A DNA stretch of 64,000 nucleotides from JAWWPY01 sp964412845 (GTDB lineage Bacteria > Actinomycetota > Actinomycetes > Streptosporangiales > Streptosporangiaceae), in assembly GCA_964412845.1 (NCBI GenBank), contig CAYPQM010000001.1, positions 56,293 through 120,292 of the forward strand, read 5' to 3'. Under the pieces are notes generated by a model. It saw only the letters and a list, made by a program, of their open reading frames with translations. It was not told where the DNA came from and did no database searches. Of the stretch, positions 41,694 to 49,520 are shown one piece after another. Every line of letters begins with the position of its first letter. The first letter of the stretch is position 1. The translations under genes and the position numbers were made by a program.

Positions 41694-42581
41694 GTGACAG
41701 TGATCTTGTCTCGCCGGGCTCTCGCCATAACTGCCGCCAGTGCCTGGCTGACTGCGGCCGTGGTGCTATTGCCCTCCGGCCCGGCGTCGGCGGCCGGCCC
41801 AGTACCCCGGTTTGACCACGTGGTGATGGTAGTCATGGAGAACGAGAACTACAGCGACATCATCGGGCGCACCGATGAAGCTCCTTACCTCAACCGCCTG
41901 GCCGCTGGCGGCGCCTCTTTCAGTAATTCATTTGCGGTTGCCCATCCCAGCCAGCCTGATTACCTAGCGCTGTTCTCCGGATCGACCCAGCACGTCACCA
42001 GCGACAAGTGCCCGCAGAACTTCAAGAACGCACCTAATCTCGGCGCTGAGCTGATCAACTCGGGGCGGAGTTTCGCCGGATACTCCGAAAGCATGCCGTC
42101 GGCCGGCTACACGGGCTGCGGCAGTTACTTTTCATTCGGCTACGAACGCGCGCACAACCCCTGGGCCAACTTCACCAACGTGCCGCCCACAAGCAACCTG
42201 ACCTTCGCCAGCTTCCCGGCAAACTACAGTCGGCTGCCGACTGTCTCGTTCGTCATCCCGAATCTGTGTAATGACATGCATTACTGCTCACGGGATACCG
42301 GGGACAGCTGGATACAGCACAAGCTCGGTGGGTACGCCCAGTGGGCGCGCAGCCATAACAGCCTGCTCATCGTCACCTGGGACGAGGACGGCACCCTCTT
42401 CGGATTGGGCGGCGACAGCAACAAGATCCCCACGATCTTCTACGGGGCACATGTGCGTCCGGGAATCTACATCGAGCGCATCAATCACTACCGCATCCTG
42501 CGCACGGTGGAGGACATGTACGGGCTGCCGCACGCCGGGGCCAGTGCTGGTGCCGCACCGGTCACCAACGTCTGGAAGTGA
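41694..42581 (+). CDS. Secreted phosphoesterase (AcpA/phospholipase C-like)
   Basis: The 295-residue precursor (GTG start) has a signal peptide ending near PASAAG. The mature part has the phosphoesterase-family patterns DHVVMVVMENENYSDIIG, NSFAVAHPSQPDYLALFSG and LIVTWDEDGTLFG. Family members act as acid phosphatases or phospholipases outside the cell. Four cysteines suggest disulfides. Confidence 0.83.
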   Translation: MTVILSRRALAITAASAWLTAAVVLLPSGPASAAGPVPRFDHVVMVVMENENYSDIIGRTDEAPYLNRLAAGGASFSNSFAVAHPSQPDYLALFSGSTQHVTSDKCPQNFKNAPNLGAELINSGRSFAGYSESMPSAGYTGCGSYFSFGYERAHNPWANFTNVPPTSNLTFASFPANYSRLPTVSFVIPNLCNDMHYCSRDTGDSWIQHKLGGYAQWARSHNSLLIVTWDEDGTLFGLGGDSNKIPTIFYGAHVRPGIYIERINHYRILRTVEDMYGLPHAGASAGAAPVTNVWK

Positions 42582-42994
42582 CGAGCGGCGGGCAGTACGG
42601 TACGAGTGTGCCGACTATCGACGATGCGGCCCTGATGGCCTTGGATCTGCCCGGAGTTACCGAGAGTGAACGTCACGGCCACCGGACGTGGTTCGTCGGC
42701 CGTAAGGCATTCGCCTGGGAACGGCCGTTCAGTAAGGCGGATCTCAAGCGGTTCGGCGACGAGATCCCGCCCGACGGGCCCATCCTGGCGGTGAGCGTCG
42801 AGGATCTCGGCGAGAAGGAGGCGGTACTCGCCGCGCATCCGGGCACGTTCTTCACGATTCCGCATTTCGATGGGTATTCCGCGGTTCTCATTCAGTTGCG
42901 GAGCGTCTCCGCGGAAGCGCTGCGGGAAGCGATTACCGACGGCTGGCTGGTATGCGCGCCGCCAGAACTCGCGGACCAGTACCTCAAACGCTAG
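42578..42994 (+). CDS. MmcQ/YjbR family protein
   Basis: The 138-residue protein (or 128 from GTG 42608) has the YjbR fold patterns ALDLPGVTESERHGHRTWFVGRKAFAWERP and LREAITDGWLVCAPPELADQYLK. The 4-base GTGA overlap with the phosphoesterase suggests coupling. It is thought to bind DNA or act as a small cytoplasmic protein; function is unclear. Confidence 0.8.
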   Translation: MTSGGQYGTSVPTIDDAALMALDLPGVTESERHGHRTWFVGRKAFAWERPFSKADLKRFGDEIPPDGPILAVSVEDLGEKEAVLAAHPGTFFTIPHFDGYSAVLIQLRSVSAEALREAITDGWLVCAPPELADQYLKR

Positions 42995-43034
42995 GGCCCA
43001 GCCTCCTCATAGGCGTGACTGCGGGCGGCGCGGT

Positions 43035-43844
43035 TCAGGGTTTCCGGCCCACCGCCCCGGCGATCTTCAGCCGGGTAGGTACCGTGGTCATGTCGTTCCG
43101 CCACTCCTGGACGCTGGCCAGGCCGGGGTCCAGGAGTTCGAGCCCGTCAAAGAAGCGCGAAATCTGGTCTGGGGGGCGGAAATAGGTCTCCACCGGCGTG
43201 CCCGCCGCCACCGCGCGCAGCGCAGCCATCGCCTCCGGGTCACTGTCACTGGCGAATTGGGAAAGCACCAGGCAGCTTCCTGAGCACATGCGCCCGCAGA
43301 ACTGGGCGATGATCCCGGCCGGATCCTCGGCATCCGAAATCAGGTGCAGTACCGCCACGCAGAGCACGCCGACGGGGCGGTCAAAGTCGATCAGCCGTAA
43401 GACGTCTGGGTGACCCAGGATCGCCGCTGGCCGACGGATGTCGGCGTGCACCGACGCCACCTGGTCATCGCCGGCGAACTGCGCTGTGTTGTGGGCATGC
43501 ACGATCGGGTCATGGTCCACGCAGACCACCCGGGCCGCCGGGCCGGCCTGGCGCGCCGCCTCGTGCACGCTGGGCGAGGTCGGGAAGCCGGTCCCCAGGT
43601 CGATGAACTGGCGGAGGCCGGCGTCCTCGAGCACGCGGACGGCGCGGATAGCAAACGCCCGGTTCTCCTGGGCCAGCCGACGCTGGTCTGGGGCAATGGC
43701 AAGAACCTGGTCGGCCGCAGCCCGGTCCACCGGATAGTTGTCCTCGCCGCCCAGCAGATAGTCATAGATCCGCGCAGCGCTTGGCTGCGCCGGGACGGCG
43801 CCCGGCGGCCGGCCAGCACCCTGAGCCATCCGCAGCCCTCCCAT
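43035..43844 (-). CDS. SAM-dependent methyltransferase, DUF574 family
   Basis: The 269-residue protein has the DUF574 pattern RIYDYLLGGEDNYPVDRAAADQ, then the SAM loop FIDLGTGFPTSPSVHEAAR and VVCVDHDPIVHAH. This family is abundant in Streptomyces and relatives, mostly of unknown target. A start at 43829 (sixth residue Met) is equally possible. Confidence 0.88.
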   Translation of the reverse strand: MGGLRMAQGAGRPPGAVPAQPSAARIYDYLLGGEDNYPVDRAAADQVLAIAPDQRRLAQENRAFAIRAVRVLEDAGLRQFIDLGTGFPTSPSVHEAARQAGPAARVVCVDHDPIVHAHNTAQFAGDDQVASVHADIRRPAAILGHPDVLRLIDFDRPVGVLCVAVLHLISDAEDPAGIIAQFCGRMCSGSCLVLSQFASDSDPEAMAALRAVAAGTPVETYFRPPDQISRFFDGLELLDPGLASVQEWRNDMTTVPTRLKIAGAVGRKP

Positions 43845-43949
43845 GCGGGCCGGCGGCCCGTCCAGCAGGAGAGTATCGCGCCCCGCACTCCGAGAGCCCG
43901 CCGGCCAGCAGGCGGTGGGGGTGAGACCTGAGGTGATCCGGCGTTCCCG

Positions 43950-44057
43950 TCAGCCTTCGCCTGCGGTCAGGTAGTCGACAACGATGTCGCCGATCATCGC
44001 CCGGTAGCGGTCGCGCAGCGCCAGGTCGGTGAGGTCGCGGCCAAAGAGGGCGCCAAA
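43950..44057 (-). pseudogene. C-terminal remnant of a TetR-like regulator
   Basis: On the minus strand the frame ends FGRDLTDLALRDRYRAMIGD...DYLTAGEG and stop, which looks like the last helix of a TetR-type regulator. Upstream of about 44057 the frame runs into sequence that is clearly aroQ on the other strand, so the rest of the gene is gone. The assignment to TetR is from general pattern only. Confidence 0.4.
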
Positions 44058-44060
44058 AGT

Positions 44061-44348
44061 GTGATCGACTGGATCCAGGAGGCAGGCCCCGAGTTCCAGG
44101 CCGGCCGATCCATCGGCGCGGTGCTCAACCCGGGCGCATTCACCCACACCTCAGTGGCATTGCACGATGCCATCGAAGCGGTCCAGCTCCCCGTGATCGA
44201 ACTGCACATCTCCAACGTGCACAGTCGCGAGGAGTTCCGGCACAAGTCATGGATCTCGCCCGTCGCGCGCGGGATTATCATCGGCCTCGGCGTCATTGGC
44301 TATCCGCTCGCCATCAGGGCCCTCCACCAGGTGTCGCAGACCCACTGA
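44061..44348 (+). pseudogene. aroQ: Truncated type II 3-dehydroquinate dehydratase (aroQ), N-terminus missing
   Basis: The 95-residue frame matches AroQ from about residue 50 to the end: IDWIQEAG, VLNPGAFTHTSVALHDAI, ELHISNVHSREEFRHKS and ARGIIIGLGVIGY. The N-terminal third, with the catalytic Arg and the lid Tyr, is absent. The break at about 44058 abuts the TetR-like remnant read on the other strand. Active-site His (HISNVH) remains but the fragment cannot be active alone. Confidence 0.75.
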
Positions 44349-44370
44349 TCTCCGGCGAGGTGACACGACC

Positions 44371-45255
44371 ATGTGCCGGCTGTTCGGCCTGCATGCCGGG
44401 ACCGCCATGGTGGCGGCGACGTTCTGGCTCATCGACGCCCCGGACAGCCTGGCCGCGCAGAGCCACCGCAATCCGGACGGCGCCGGCGTCGGAGCCTTCG
44501 GGACCGGCGGGCGGCCGACGGTGCGCAAGCAGCCGATCGCGGCCTGGCAGGACACCCAGTTCGCGTCCGCCGCCCAGGACCTGCGCGGCACGACGTTCGT
44601 GGCCCATGTCCGCTACGCCAGCACCGGCGCGCACACGATGGCCAACACCCACCCGTTCGCGCAGGACGGCCGGCTGTTCGCGCACAACGGCGTCGTGCAG
44701 GGACTCCCGCAGCTCGACCGGCGGCTCGCCGAACTGGGTGCGGCCGGCCTGGCCGGGGGCGAGACGGACAGCGAACGGGTCTTCGCCCTGATCACGGCGG
44801 AGACCAGACGGCGCGGCGGCGACCTGGCCGGCGGGATCCGCGCCGCCGTCGGCTGGGTCAGCGAACGGCTGCCGGTCTATGCCCTCAACCTGGTGCTGAC
44901 CACCGGGACCGACCTGTGGGCGTTGCGCTACCCGGCGACCCACGAGCTGTATGTGCTGGACCGGCCAGCGGGTGGCACCGGCGCCGGAGGCGGCCTGGAC
45001 GCGACAAGTCACCGGATCCATGCCCGGTCCGCGCACCTGGCCCAGGTTCCCGCCGTGATCATCGCCAGCGAGAAGATGGACGACGACCCAGGCTGGCGGC
45101 TGCTGGACCCCGGTGAACTGCTGCACGTCCGCCCGGACCTGACCGTCGAAAGCAGCGCGCCGTTCCCTCCGGTGCCCCGCCACCTGCTCCGGCTCGCCGA
45201 GCTTGACCCCGCGACGGCCGCATCCCAGCACCCAAAGGCCACACCCGCGGCATAA
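44371..45255 (+). CDS. Class II glutamine amidotransferase (EgtC/YafJ-like)
   Basis: ATG 44371 is chosen because it places the catalytic Cys at position 2 (MCRLFGLHAG), with a GAGG site upstream. The 294-residue protein has HRNPDGAGVG, FVAHVRYASTGAHTMANTHPF and AHNGVVQG, the Ntn-hydrolase glutaminase residues. It releases ammonia from glutamine or hydrolyses a gamma-glutamyl bond. It does not sit in an egt operon, so the substrate is open. Confidence 0.85.
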   Translation: MCRLFGLHAGTAMVAATFWLIDAPDSLAAQSHRNPDGAGVGAFGTGGRPTVRKQPIAAWQDTQFASAAQDLRGTTFVAHVRYASTGAHTMANTHPFAQDGRLFAHNGVVQGLPQLDRRLAELGAAGLAGGETDSERVFALITAETRRRGGDLAGGIRAAVGWVSERLPVYALNLVLTTGTDLWALRYPATHELYVLDRPAGGTGAGGGLDATSHRIHARSAHLAQVPAVIIASEKMDDDPGWRLLDPGELLHVRPDLTVESSAPFPPVPRHLLRLAELDPATAASQHPKATPAA

Positions 45256-45313
45256 CGGCCCGCCGCGGCCGGTCTGGTCCGATCCGCCCGGGCGGCCTGG
45301 CATCATCGAGCAC

Positions 45314-45637
45314 ATGACCGTCGTGAAGATCAACGCGATTACCGTGCCCGCCGACAGCGGGGACGAACTGGCCCGCCGGTTCGCCGCCCGGGCGGGCGCG
45401 GTGGACAACCAGGACGGCTTCGAAGGCTTCGAGCTGCTCAAGCCGGCCGACGAGCGGACCACCTGGCTGGTGGTGACCCGGTGGCGAGACGACGCGTCCT
45501 TCGAGGCGTGGCTGCACTCCCCCGCGTTCGGCCACGGGCACCGCTCCGCCGCCGAGCGCAGTGGCGGCGAGGCACCGGCGCCGGTCGGCGTGAGCAGTGA
45601 GCTGTGGTCCTACGAGGTCGCGGGCGGCTCAGCCTGA
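45314..45637 (+). CDS. mhuD: MhuD-type heme-degrading monooxygenase
   Basis: The 107-residue protein matches mycobacterial MhuD along its length (VVKINAI, RFAARAGAVDNQDGFEGFELL, VVTRW, FEAW). The active-site residues of MhuD are kept at the same numbers: Asn7 and Trp66, with His74/His76 in place of heme-ligand His75. MhuD opens heme to mycobilin and frees iron without CO. It stands between a glutamine amidotransferase and a pterin-dehydratase/VOC gene, with no heme uptake genes around it. Confidence 0.83.
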   Translation: MTVVKINAITVPADSGDELARRFAARAGAVDNQDGFEGFELLKPADERTTWLVVTRWRDDASFEAWLHSPAFGHGHRSAAERSGGEAPAPVGVSSELWSYEVAGGSA

Positions 45638-45682
45638 GCCGCCCGCGACGGCCGCCGCCAAGTCGCCGGCCAGGATGCCTGA

Positions 45683-46393
45683 ATGACTGAGCACCCTGGT
45701 GATGCAGGCCGGAAGCTGAGCCGTACGGAGGCATCCGACGCCGTCAGCGGCCTGGGATGGCGGTACATCCTCGGCATCGTGCGCACGTGCGTGCCGGTCG
45801 ATTCGCTGGCCCAGTCGGCCGATGTCGCCGCGCGCGTGGTGGCTGCGGCCGGTCCTGGCGCGGACGGGCACCTGCGGCTGGACATCCGCCGGGACCGGCT
45901 CATCATCTCGGTCCAGACGCTGGCGACCGAGTCCATGACCACGCGCGATATCGAACTGGCCCGCCAGATCACCTCGGTCGTGACCGGACTCGGGCGGGCG
46001 ACCAGCCCCGATATCGGCAGCGGCGCCCCGCGGTCGGTCCAGGTTCTGGAGATCGCGATCGACGCGCTCGACATCGCCTCGATCCGGCCGTTCTGGCAGG
46101 CGGTGCTGGGTTATGCCGACGAGGCGGGCCCACCGAACCCCGGGGCCGGGCTGGTTGATCCGATCGGCCAGGGCCCGACGATCTGGTTCCAGCAGATGAC
46201 CGAGCCGCGCCCGGAGCGTAACCGCATCCACTTCGACGTCTCTGTGCCGCACGACGAGGCACCCCGCCGGATCGAGGCGACGCTCGCCGCGGGGGGCACG
46301 CTGCTGTCCGACGCCGAGGCTCCGGCCTTCTGGGTGCTGGCCGACGCCGAGGGCAACGAGGCCTGCGTCACCACCTGGCAGGGCCGGGACTAG
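45683..46393 (+). CDS. Pterin-4a-carbinolamine dehydratase-like domain fused to a VOC (glyoxalase-like) domain
   Basis: The 236-residue protein has an N-terminal DCoH-like half (LSRTEASDAVSGLGWRYI...AQSADVAARVVAAAG) and a C-terminal VOC half from about residue 118 (LEIAIDALDIASIRPFWQAVLGY...HFDVSVP...WVLADAEGNEACV). The two-domain layout recurs in Actinobacteria. The classical His residues of active DCoH are not evident, so catalysis is uncertain. Its TAG stop (46391-46393) is the first CTAG of a 14-bp tandem array. Confidence 0.75.
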   Translation: MTEHPGDAGRKLSRTEASDAVSGLGWRYILGIVRTCVPVDSLAQSADVAARVVAAAGPGADGHLRLDIRRDRLIISVQTLATESMTTRDIELARQITSVVTGLGRATSPDIGSGAPRSVQVLEIAIDALDIASIRPFWQAVLGYADEAGPPNPGAGLVDPIGQGPTIWFQQMTEPRPERNRIHFDVSVPHDEAPRRIEATLAAGGTLLSDAEAPAFWVLADAEGNEACVTTWQGRD

Positions 46394-46612
46394 CGGTTCC
46401 GGGCTAGCGGTTCCGGGCTAGCGGTTCCGGGCTAGCGGTTCCGGGCTAGCGGTTCCGGNNNNNNNNNNNNNNNNNNNNNNNNNNNNNNNNNNNNNNNNNN
46501 NNNNNNNNNNNNNNNNNNNNNNNNNNNNNNNNNNNNNNNNNNNNNNNNNNNNNNNNNNGTTCCGGGCTAGCGGTTCCGGGCTAGCGGTTCCGGGCTAGCG
46601 GTTCCGGGCTAG
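46390..46612. repeat. 14-bp tandem array between convergent genes, interrupted by an assembly gap
   Basis: The unit CTAGCGGTTCCGGG repeats five times from 46390 to 46458 and about four times from 46559 to 46612, with N in between, so the true copy number is unknown. Each unit holds the palindromic CTAG. The first CTAG supplies the stop of the gene on the left, the last one (46609-46612) the stop of the TetR gene on the right. It fills the whole intergenic region. Confidence 0.93.
46459..46558. other. Assembly gap of 100 N inside the tandem array
   Basis: A 100-N placeholder. The identical repeat on both sides shows that assembly failed because of the array. Confidence 0.99.
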
Positions 46613-47202
46613 CCGCTCAGCCCGTCGAGGACCGCGCGGATGGCCAGGTCCCACCGGCGGTCCCGGGACGCCGCCGACGTGCCGAGCCAGCCGGCGGTTT
46701 CCTGCGCGGCCAGGCCCTGCGCGAGCGCGACGAGCACATGGGCGATGTCGGTGTCGTCACCGCGCAGGAGGCCGGCCGCGGTGCAGCGCCCGACCCGGGC
46801 CACGATGAACTCCCGGACGGCGCGGCCAGCCCGCAACTCGGCGGGCCCCGGGTCGAAATCGGCGAACGGCCGGGAGAACATCACCTCGGCCAGTACCGGG
46901 TTCCCGCGGGCGAACGCCCGGATGACCTCGATGACCCCGACCAGGTCAGCGCGCGGATCGCCGGACCCGGCCAGTTGCCCGAACCGATCCCGCAGCAGCC
47001 GGAAGCCCGCAAAGAACACCTCCCGGACCAGTCCGGCCTTGTCGCCGAACAGCTCATAGACGGCCGGGGTCGACGTCTGCGCCTGCTGGGCGACCTTCCG
47101 GGTGGTGAACCCGGTGACGCCGTCCGCGGCCAGCGTGGCCAGCGCGACCTGCAGGACGTGCTCGCGCAGTTCGGGCGTCCGCTGTTTCGCCCTCGGGCTC
47201 AC
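46609..47202 (-). CDS. TetR-family regulator
   Basis: The 197-residue protein has the TetR helix-turn-helix VLQVALATLAADGVTGFTTRKVAQQAQTSTPAVYELFGDKAGLVREVF. GTG 47202 overlaps the stop of the crotonase gene (GTGA), so both are one transcript. It probably regulates this two-gene unit in answer to an acyl-CoA or related ligand. Confidence 0.87.
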   Translation of the reverse strand: MSPRAKQRTPELREHVLQVALATLAADGVTGFTTRKVAQQAQTSTPAVYELFGDKAGLVREVFFAGFRLLRDRFGQLAGSGDPRADLVGVIEVIRAFARGNPVLAEVMFSRPFADFDPGPAELRAGRAVREFIVARVGRCTAAGLLRGDDTDIAHVLVALAQGLAAQETAGWLGTSAASRDRRWDLAIRAVLDGLSG

Positions 47203-47894
47203 GCCCGGGCCTGAAGCGCCGCGTGATCGATGTCAATGGCCGCCCGGATCGCCGTCAGCGCATGGTCCCGGACCCGCAGCTTGCTCGCCACGTGCGCGTC
47301 CATGTCGAGGGCGGCCAGCCCGGCGGCGGTGCTCCGGGCGACGTCCAGCAGGTCAGCCGCGGGCACGACCCGGTCCAGGAAGCCGGCGGCCACGGCGTCA
47401 TCGGGCGAAAAGACCTCAGCGAGCGTGATGGCCCGGGTCAGGCAGGCCGGGGTCAGCCGCTGCCGGCAGATCTCGACCGCCGCCCACGGCATGCTGAAAC
47501 CGATCGCCACCTCATTCGCAGTGATCTTGTACGGGCCGGCCGCGCCCACCCGGTAGTCACCCGACAGGAGGAGGAACACCCCCATCGCCACCACGTGCCC
47601 TGGGCACGCGATGAGCACCGGCGCCGGGAACGACAGGATCCGGGCGGCCAGCTCGAAGCCCGCCCGGTGCATGGCCAGGGCCGCGGATCCGCCCGCCTGG
47701 AGCACGGGCAGGTCGAATCCCGCGGAGAAGATGCCCGGCCGGCCGGTGAGCAGGACGACCGCCCGGTCGGCCGCGGCCTGGTCGAGGGCCCGGTTGAGCT
47801 CGGCGAGCATCGGTGGCGACAGCACGTTCACCTTGCCGTCGTCCATGGTGATCGTGGCGACGGAGTCTTCAAGCTGATACGAGACGAGCGGCAT
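47199..47894 (-). CDS. Enoyl-CoA hydratase/isomerase family (crotonase) protein
   Basis: The 231-residue protein has GIFSAGFDLPVL and the oxyanion-hole region PGHVVAMGVFLLLSGDYRVG. It lacks the Glu pair of classical hydratases in the second region, so isomerase or another crotonase reaction is possible. It leads the operon with the TetR gene. Confidence 0.83.
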   Translation of the reverse strand: MPLVSYQLEDSVATITMDDGKVNVLSPPMLAELNRALDQAAADRAVVLLTGRPGIFSAGFDLPVLQAGGSAALAMHRAGFELAARILSFPAPVLIACPGHVVAMGVFLLLSGDYRVGAAGPYKITANEVAIGFSMPWAAVEICRQRLTPACLTRAITLAEVFSPDDAVAAGFLDRVVPAADLLDVARSTAAGLAALDMDAHVASKLRVRDHALTAIRAAIDIDHAALQARA

Positions 47895-48245
47895 GACGCG
47901 AGTCCCCTTCTCCCGGCGGGCTTCGGGACCTCATCGTAGCGACGTTACGGAACAGTGTCACGATTTGCCGATGCCGCGCCACCCGGTCGGCCGGGGTGCT
48001 GATGGGCGGCGACGGCCTGGGTCTGGCGATCAAGACACTGGGCCCGGCGCGGTTCGACTCCCGCCGCCTTCGGGTAGACCGGCCGGCCAGGCCCGTGGCT
48101 GACGGCCAGGCCCGGGGCCTGGCGTACGTCATTCGGTGTAGCCGGACTCCCCCTGATGGCGCAGTACGGGTGACCTCAGGTACCGCAGTCTGTTCCTAGA
48201 GGCCACAGGGCCTCGTGCTGGGCCAGGCTCGGGGGAGCAAAAACA
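47895..48245. other. 351-bp intergenic region, divergent promoters
   Basis: This stretch separates the crotonase gene from the glycosyltransferase operon. It should hold both promoters. I see no repeat, hairpin or RNA gene I can support; a T-loop-like stretch near 48051 was considered and rejected. Confidence 0.6.
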
Positions 48246-49520
48246 GTGACTGATCAGCTGCGGTGGCTGTGGGACCTGCGGATCGTGCGCTTCGGGGCCG
48301 TCGCGGCCCTGTGCACGCTGCTTCAGCTACTGGTCCTCGCCAGCCTGGCGCGCCTGGGCGCGGACACGATCGTGGCCAACGGGATCGGCTTCGCCCTCTC
48401 CGCCCAAGTCAGTTTCGTGCTCAGTGCCCGCCTGACCTGGCGGGACCGCACGCCGCGCAGCCTGGACCGCGGCAGTCCGCCGCGGTCCACGCTCGGTGCC
48501 CGGTCCGCGCGCTGGGCCTCGTTCAACGGGACCGCCGTCATTGCCCTGGTCGTCAACGAGCTGGTCTTCGCGGCGGCGGTGCACTCCGGCATCCGGCTGA
48601 TCGCGGCGTCGTTCGGCGGCATCGTCTCCGGCGCGGCCGTCACGTTCACCCTGAACAACTTCGTCACGTTCCGCGGCCGGATGGCGCAGCCGGTCGCGGC
48701 GGCCGAGACGGAGCTGCGTCCCGGCCTGCACGAGATTGCCGGGCGGGCCCGGCAGGACGGCGTCGCGTTCTTCCTGCCCGCTTTCAACGAGGCAGCGAAC
48801 CTGCGGACCATCGTGCCGGGGATCGTCGATTACTTCGGCCGGCTGGCCTGCCCCTTCACGGTCATCATCGTCGATGACGGCAGCACCAGGGACGACACGC
48901 CCGCGGCGGCTGACCGGCTGGCGGACGCCTACCCGGGATACGTCCGCGCGGTGCACCACACCCAGAACCAGGGCTACGGGGCCGCGCTGCAGACCGGCAT
49001 CCGGGCCGCGCTCGACACCGGGCATGGCCTGATCGGGTTCTGCGACGCCGACGACCAGTTCGACATCGAAAGCTTCGGAACGCTGCTCGCCGCGCTGCAG
49101 GACCAGGACGCGGATCTGGTGGCCGGCTACCGGATCGCCCGGGCTGACTCGCTGAAGCGGCGCGTGATGGGCCGGGCCTGGCACCAGCTTTCCCGCTTCG
49201 TGCTCGGCGGCACGGCCGCGCGTGATGTGGACTGCGGGTTCAAGCTCTTCACCTCGGTCGTGCTCAAGGACGTCGAGCCGCGGCTCAGCGGCGGCTATGC
49301 CGCGGTGTCACCGGAGATCCTGGCCCGCGCCACCGCGGCCGGATACACGATGGCCGAGGCCGGCGTCACCCACAAGGCCCGCGCGCACGGACAGCAGACC
49401 GGCTCCGACCTCAAGGTCGTGCTCCTGTCGCTGGCCTGCCTGGTCCACCTCCGCCTGGCCCTCAGAAAGGAGGGGTGGCATGGCAATCGACACCCTGCGC
49501 AGGCAGCAGTCGCCAGCTAA
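48246..49520 (+). CDS. GtrA-like membrane domain fused to GT2 glycosyltransferase
   Basis: The 424-residue protein has four transmembrane helices of the GtrA type (residues 10-140) followed by a GT-A domain with FFLPAFNEAANLR, VIIVDDGSTRDDT and FCDADDQFD, like dolichyl/polyprenyl-phosphate mannose synthases. It likely makes a polyprenyl-phosphate sugar and flips or docks it. The gene overlaps the next one by 41 bases. GtrA is more often separate or C-terminal, so this order is less usual. Confidence 0.83.
   Translation: MTDQLRWLWDLRIVRFGAVAALCTLLQLLVLASLARLGADTIVANGIGFALSAQVSFVLSARLTWRDRTPRSLDRGSPPRSTLGARSARWASFNGTAVIALVVNELVFAAAVHSGIRLIAASFGGIVSGAAVTFTLNNFVTFRGRMAQPVAAAETELRPGLHEIAGRARQDGVAFFLPAFNEAANLRTIVPGIVDYFGRLACPFTVIIVDDGSTRDDTPAAADRLADAYPGYVRAVHHTQNQGYGAALQTGIRAALDTGHGLIGFCDADDQFDIESFGTLLAALQDQDADLVAGYRIARADSLKRRVMGRAWHQLSRFVLGGTAARDVDCGFKLFTSVVLKDVEPRLSGGYAAVSPEILARATAAGYTMAEAGVTHKARAHGQQTGSDLKVVLLSLACLVHLRLALRKEGWHGNRHPAQAAVAS

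Noticed and set aside
44061..44348. Intact small aroQ gene starting at GTG 44061
   Set aside because: It lacks the N-terminal third with essential active-site residues; the normal length is about 145 residues against 95 here.
46390..46612. 14-bp array as a CRISPR
   Set aside because: The units are directly adjacent with no spacers, and no cas gene is present.
48005..48068. tRNA-like stretch: GGCGGCG and CGCCGCC could pair, with GGTTCGACTCC resembling a T loop
   Set aside because: Only 64 bases long, no anticodon arm, and the T stem cannot form together with the acceptor stem. GC-rich chance pairing.
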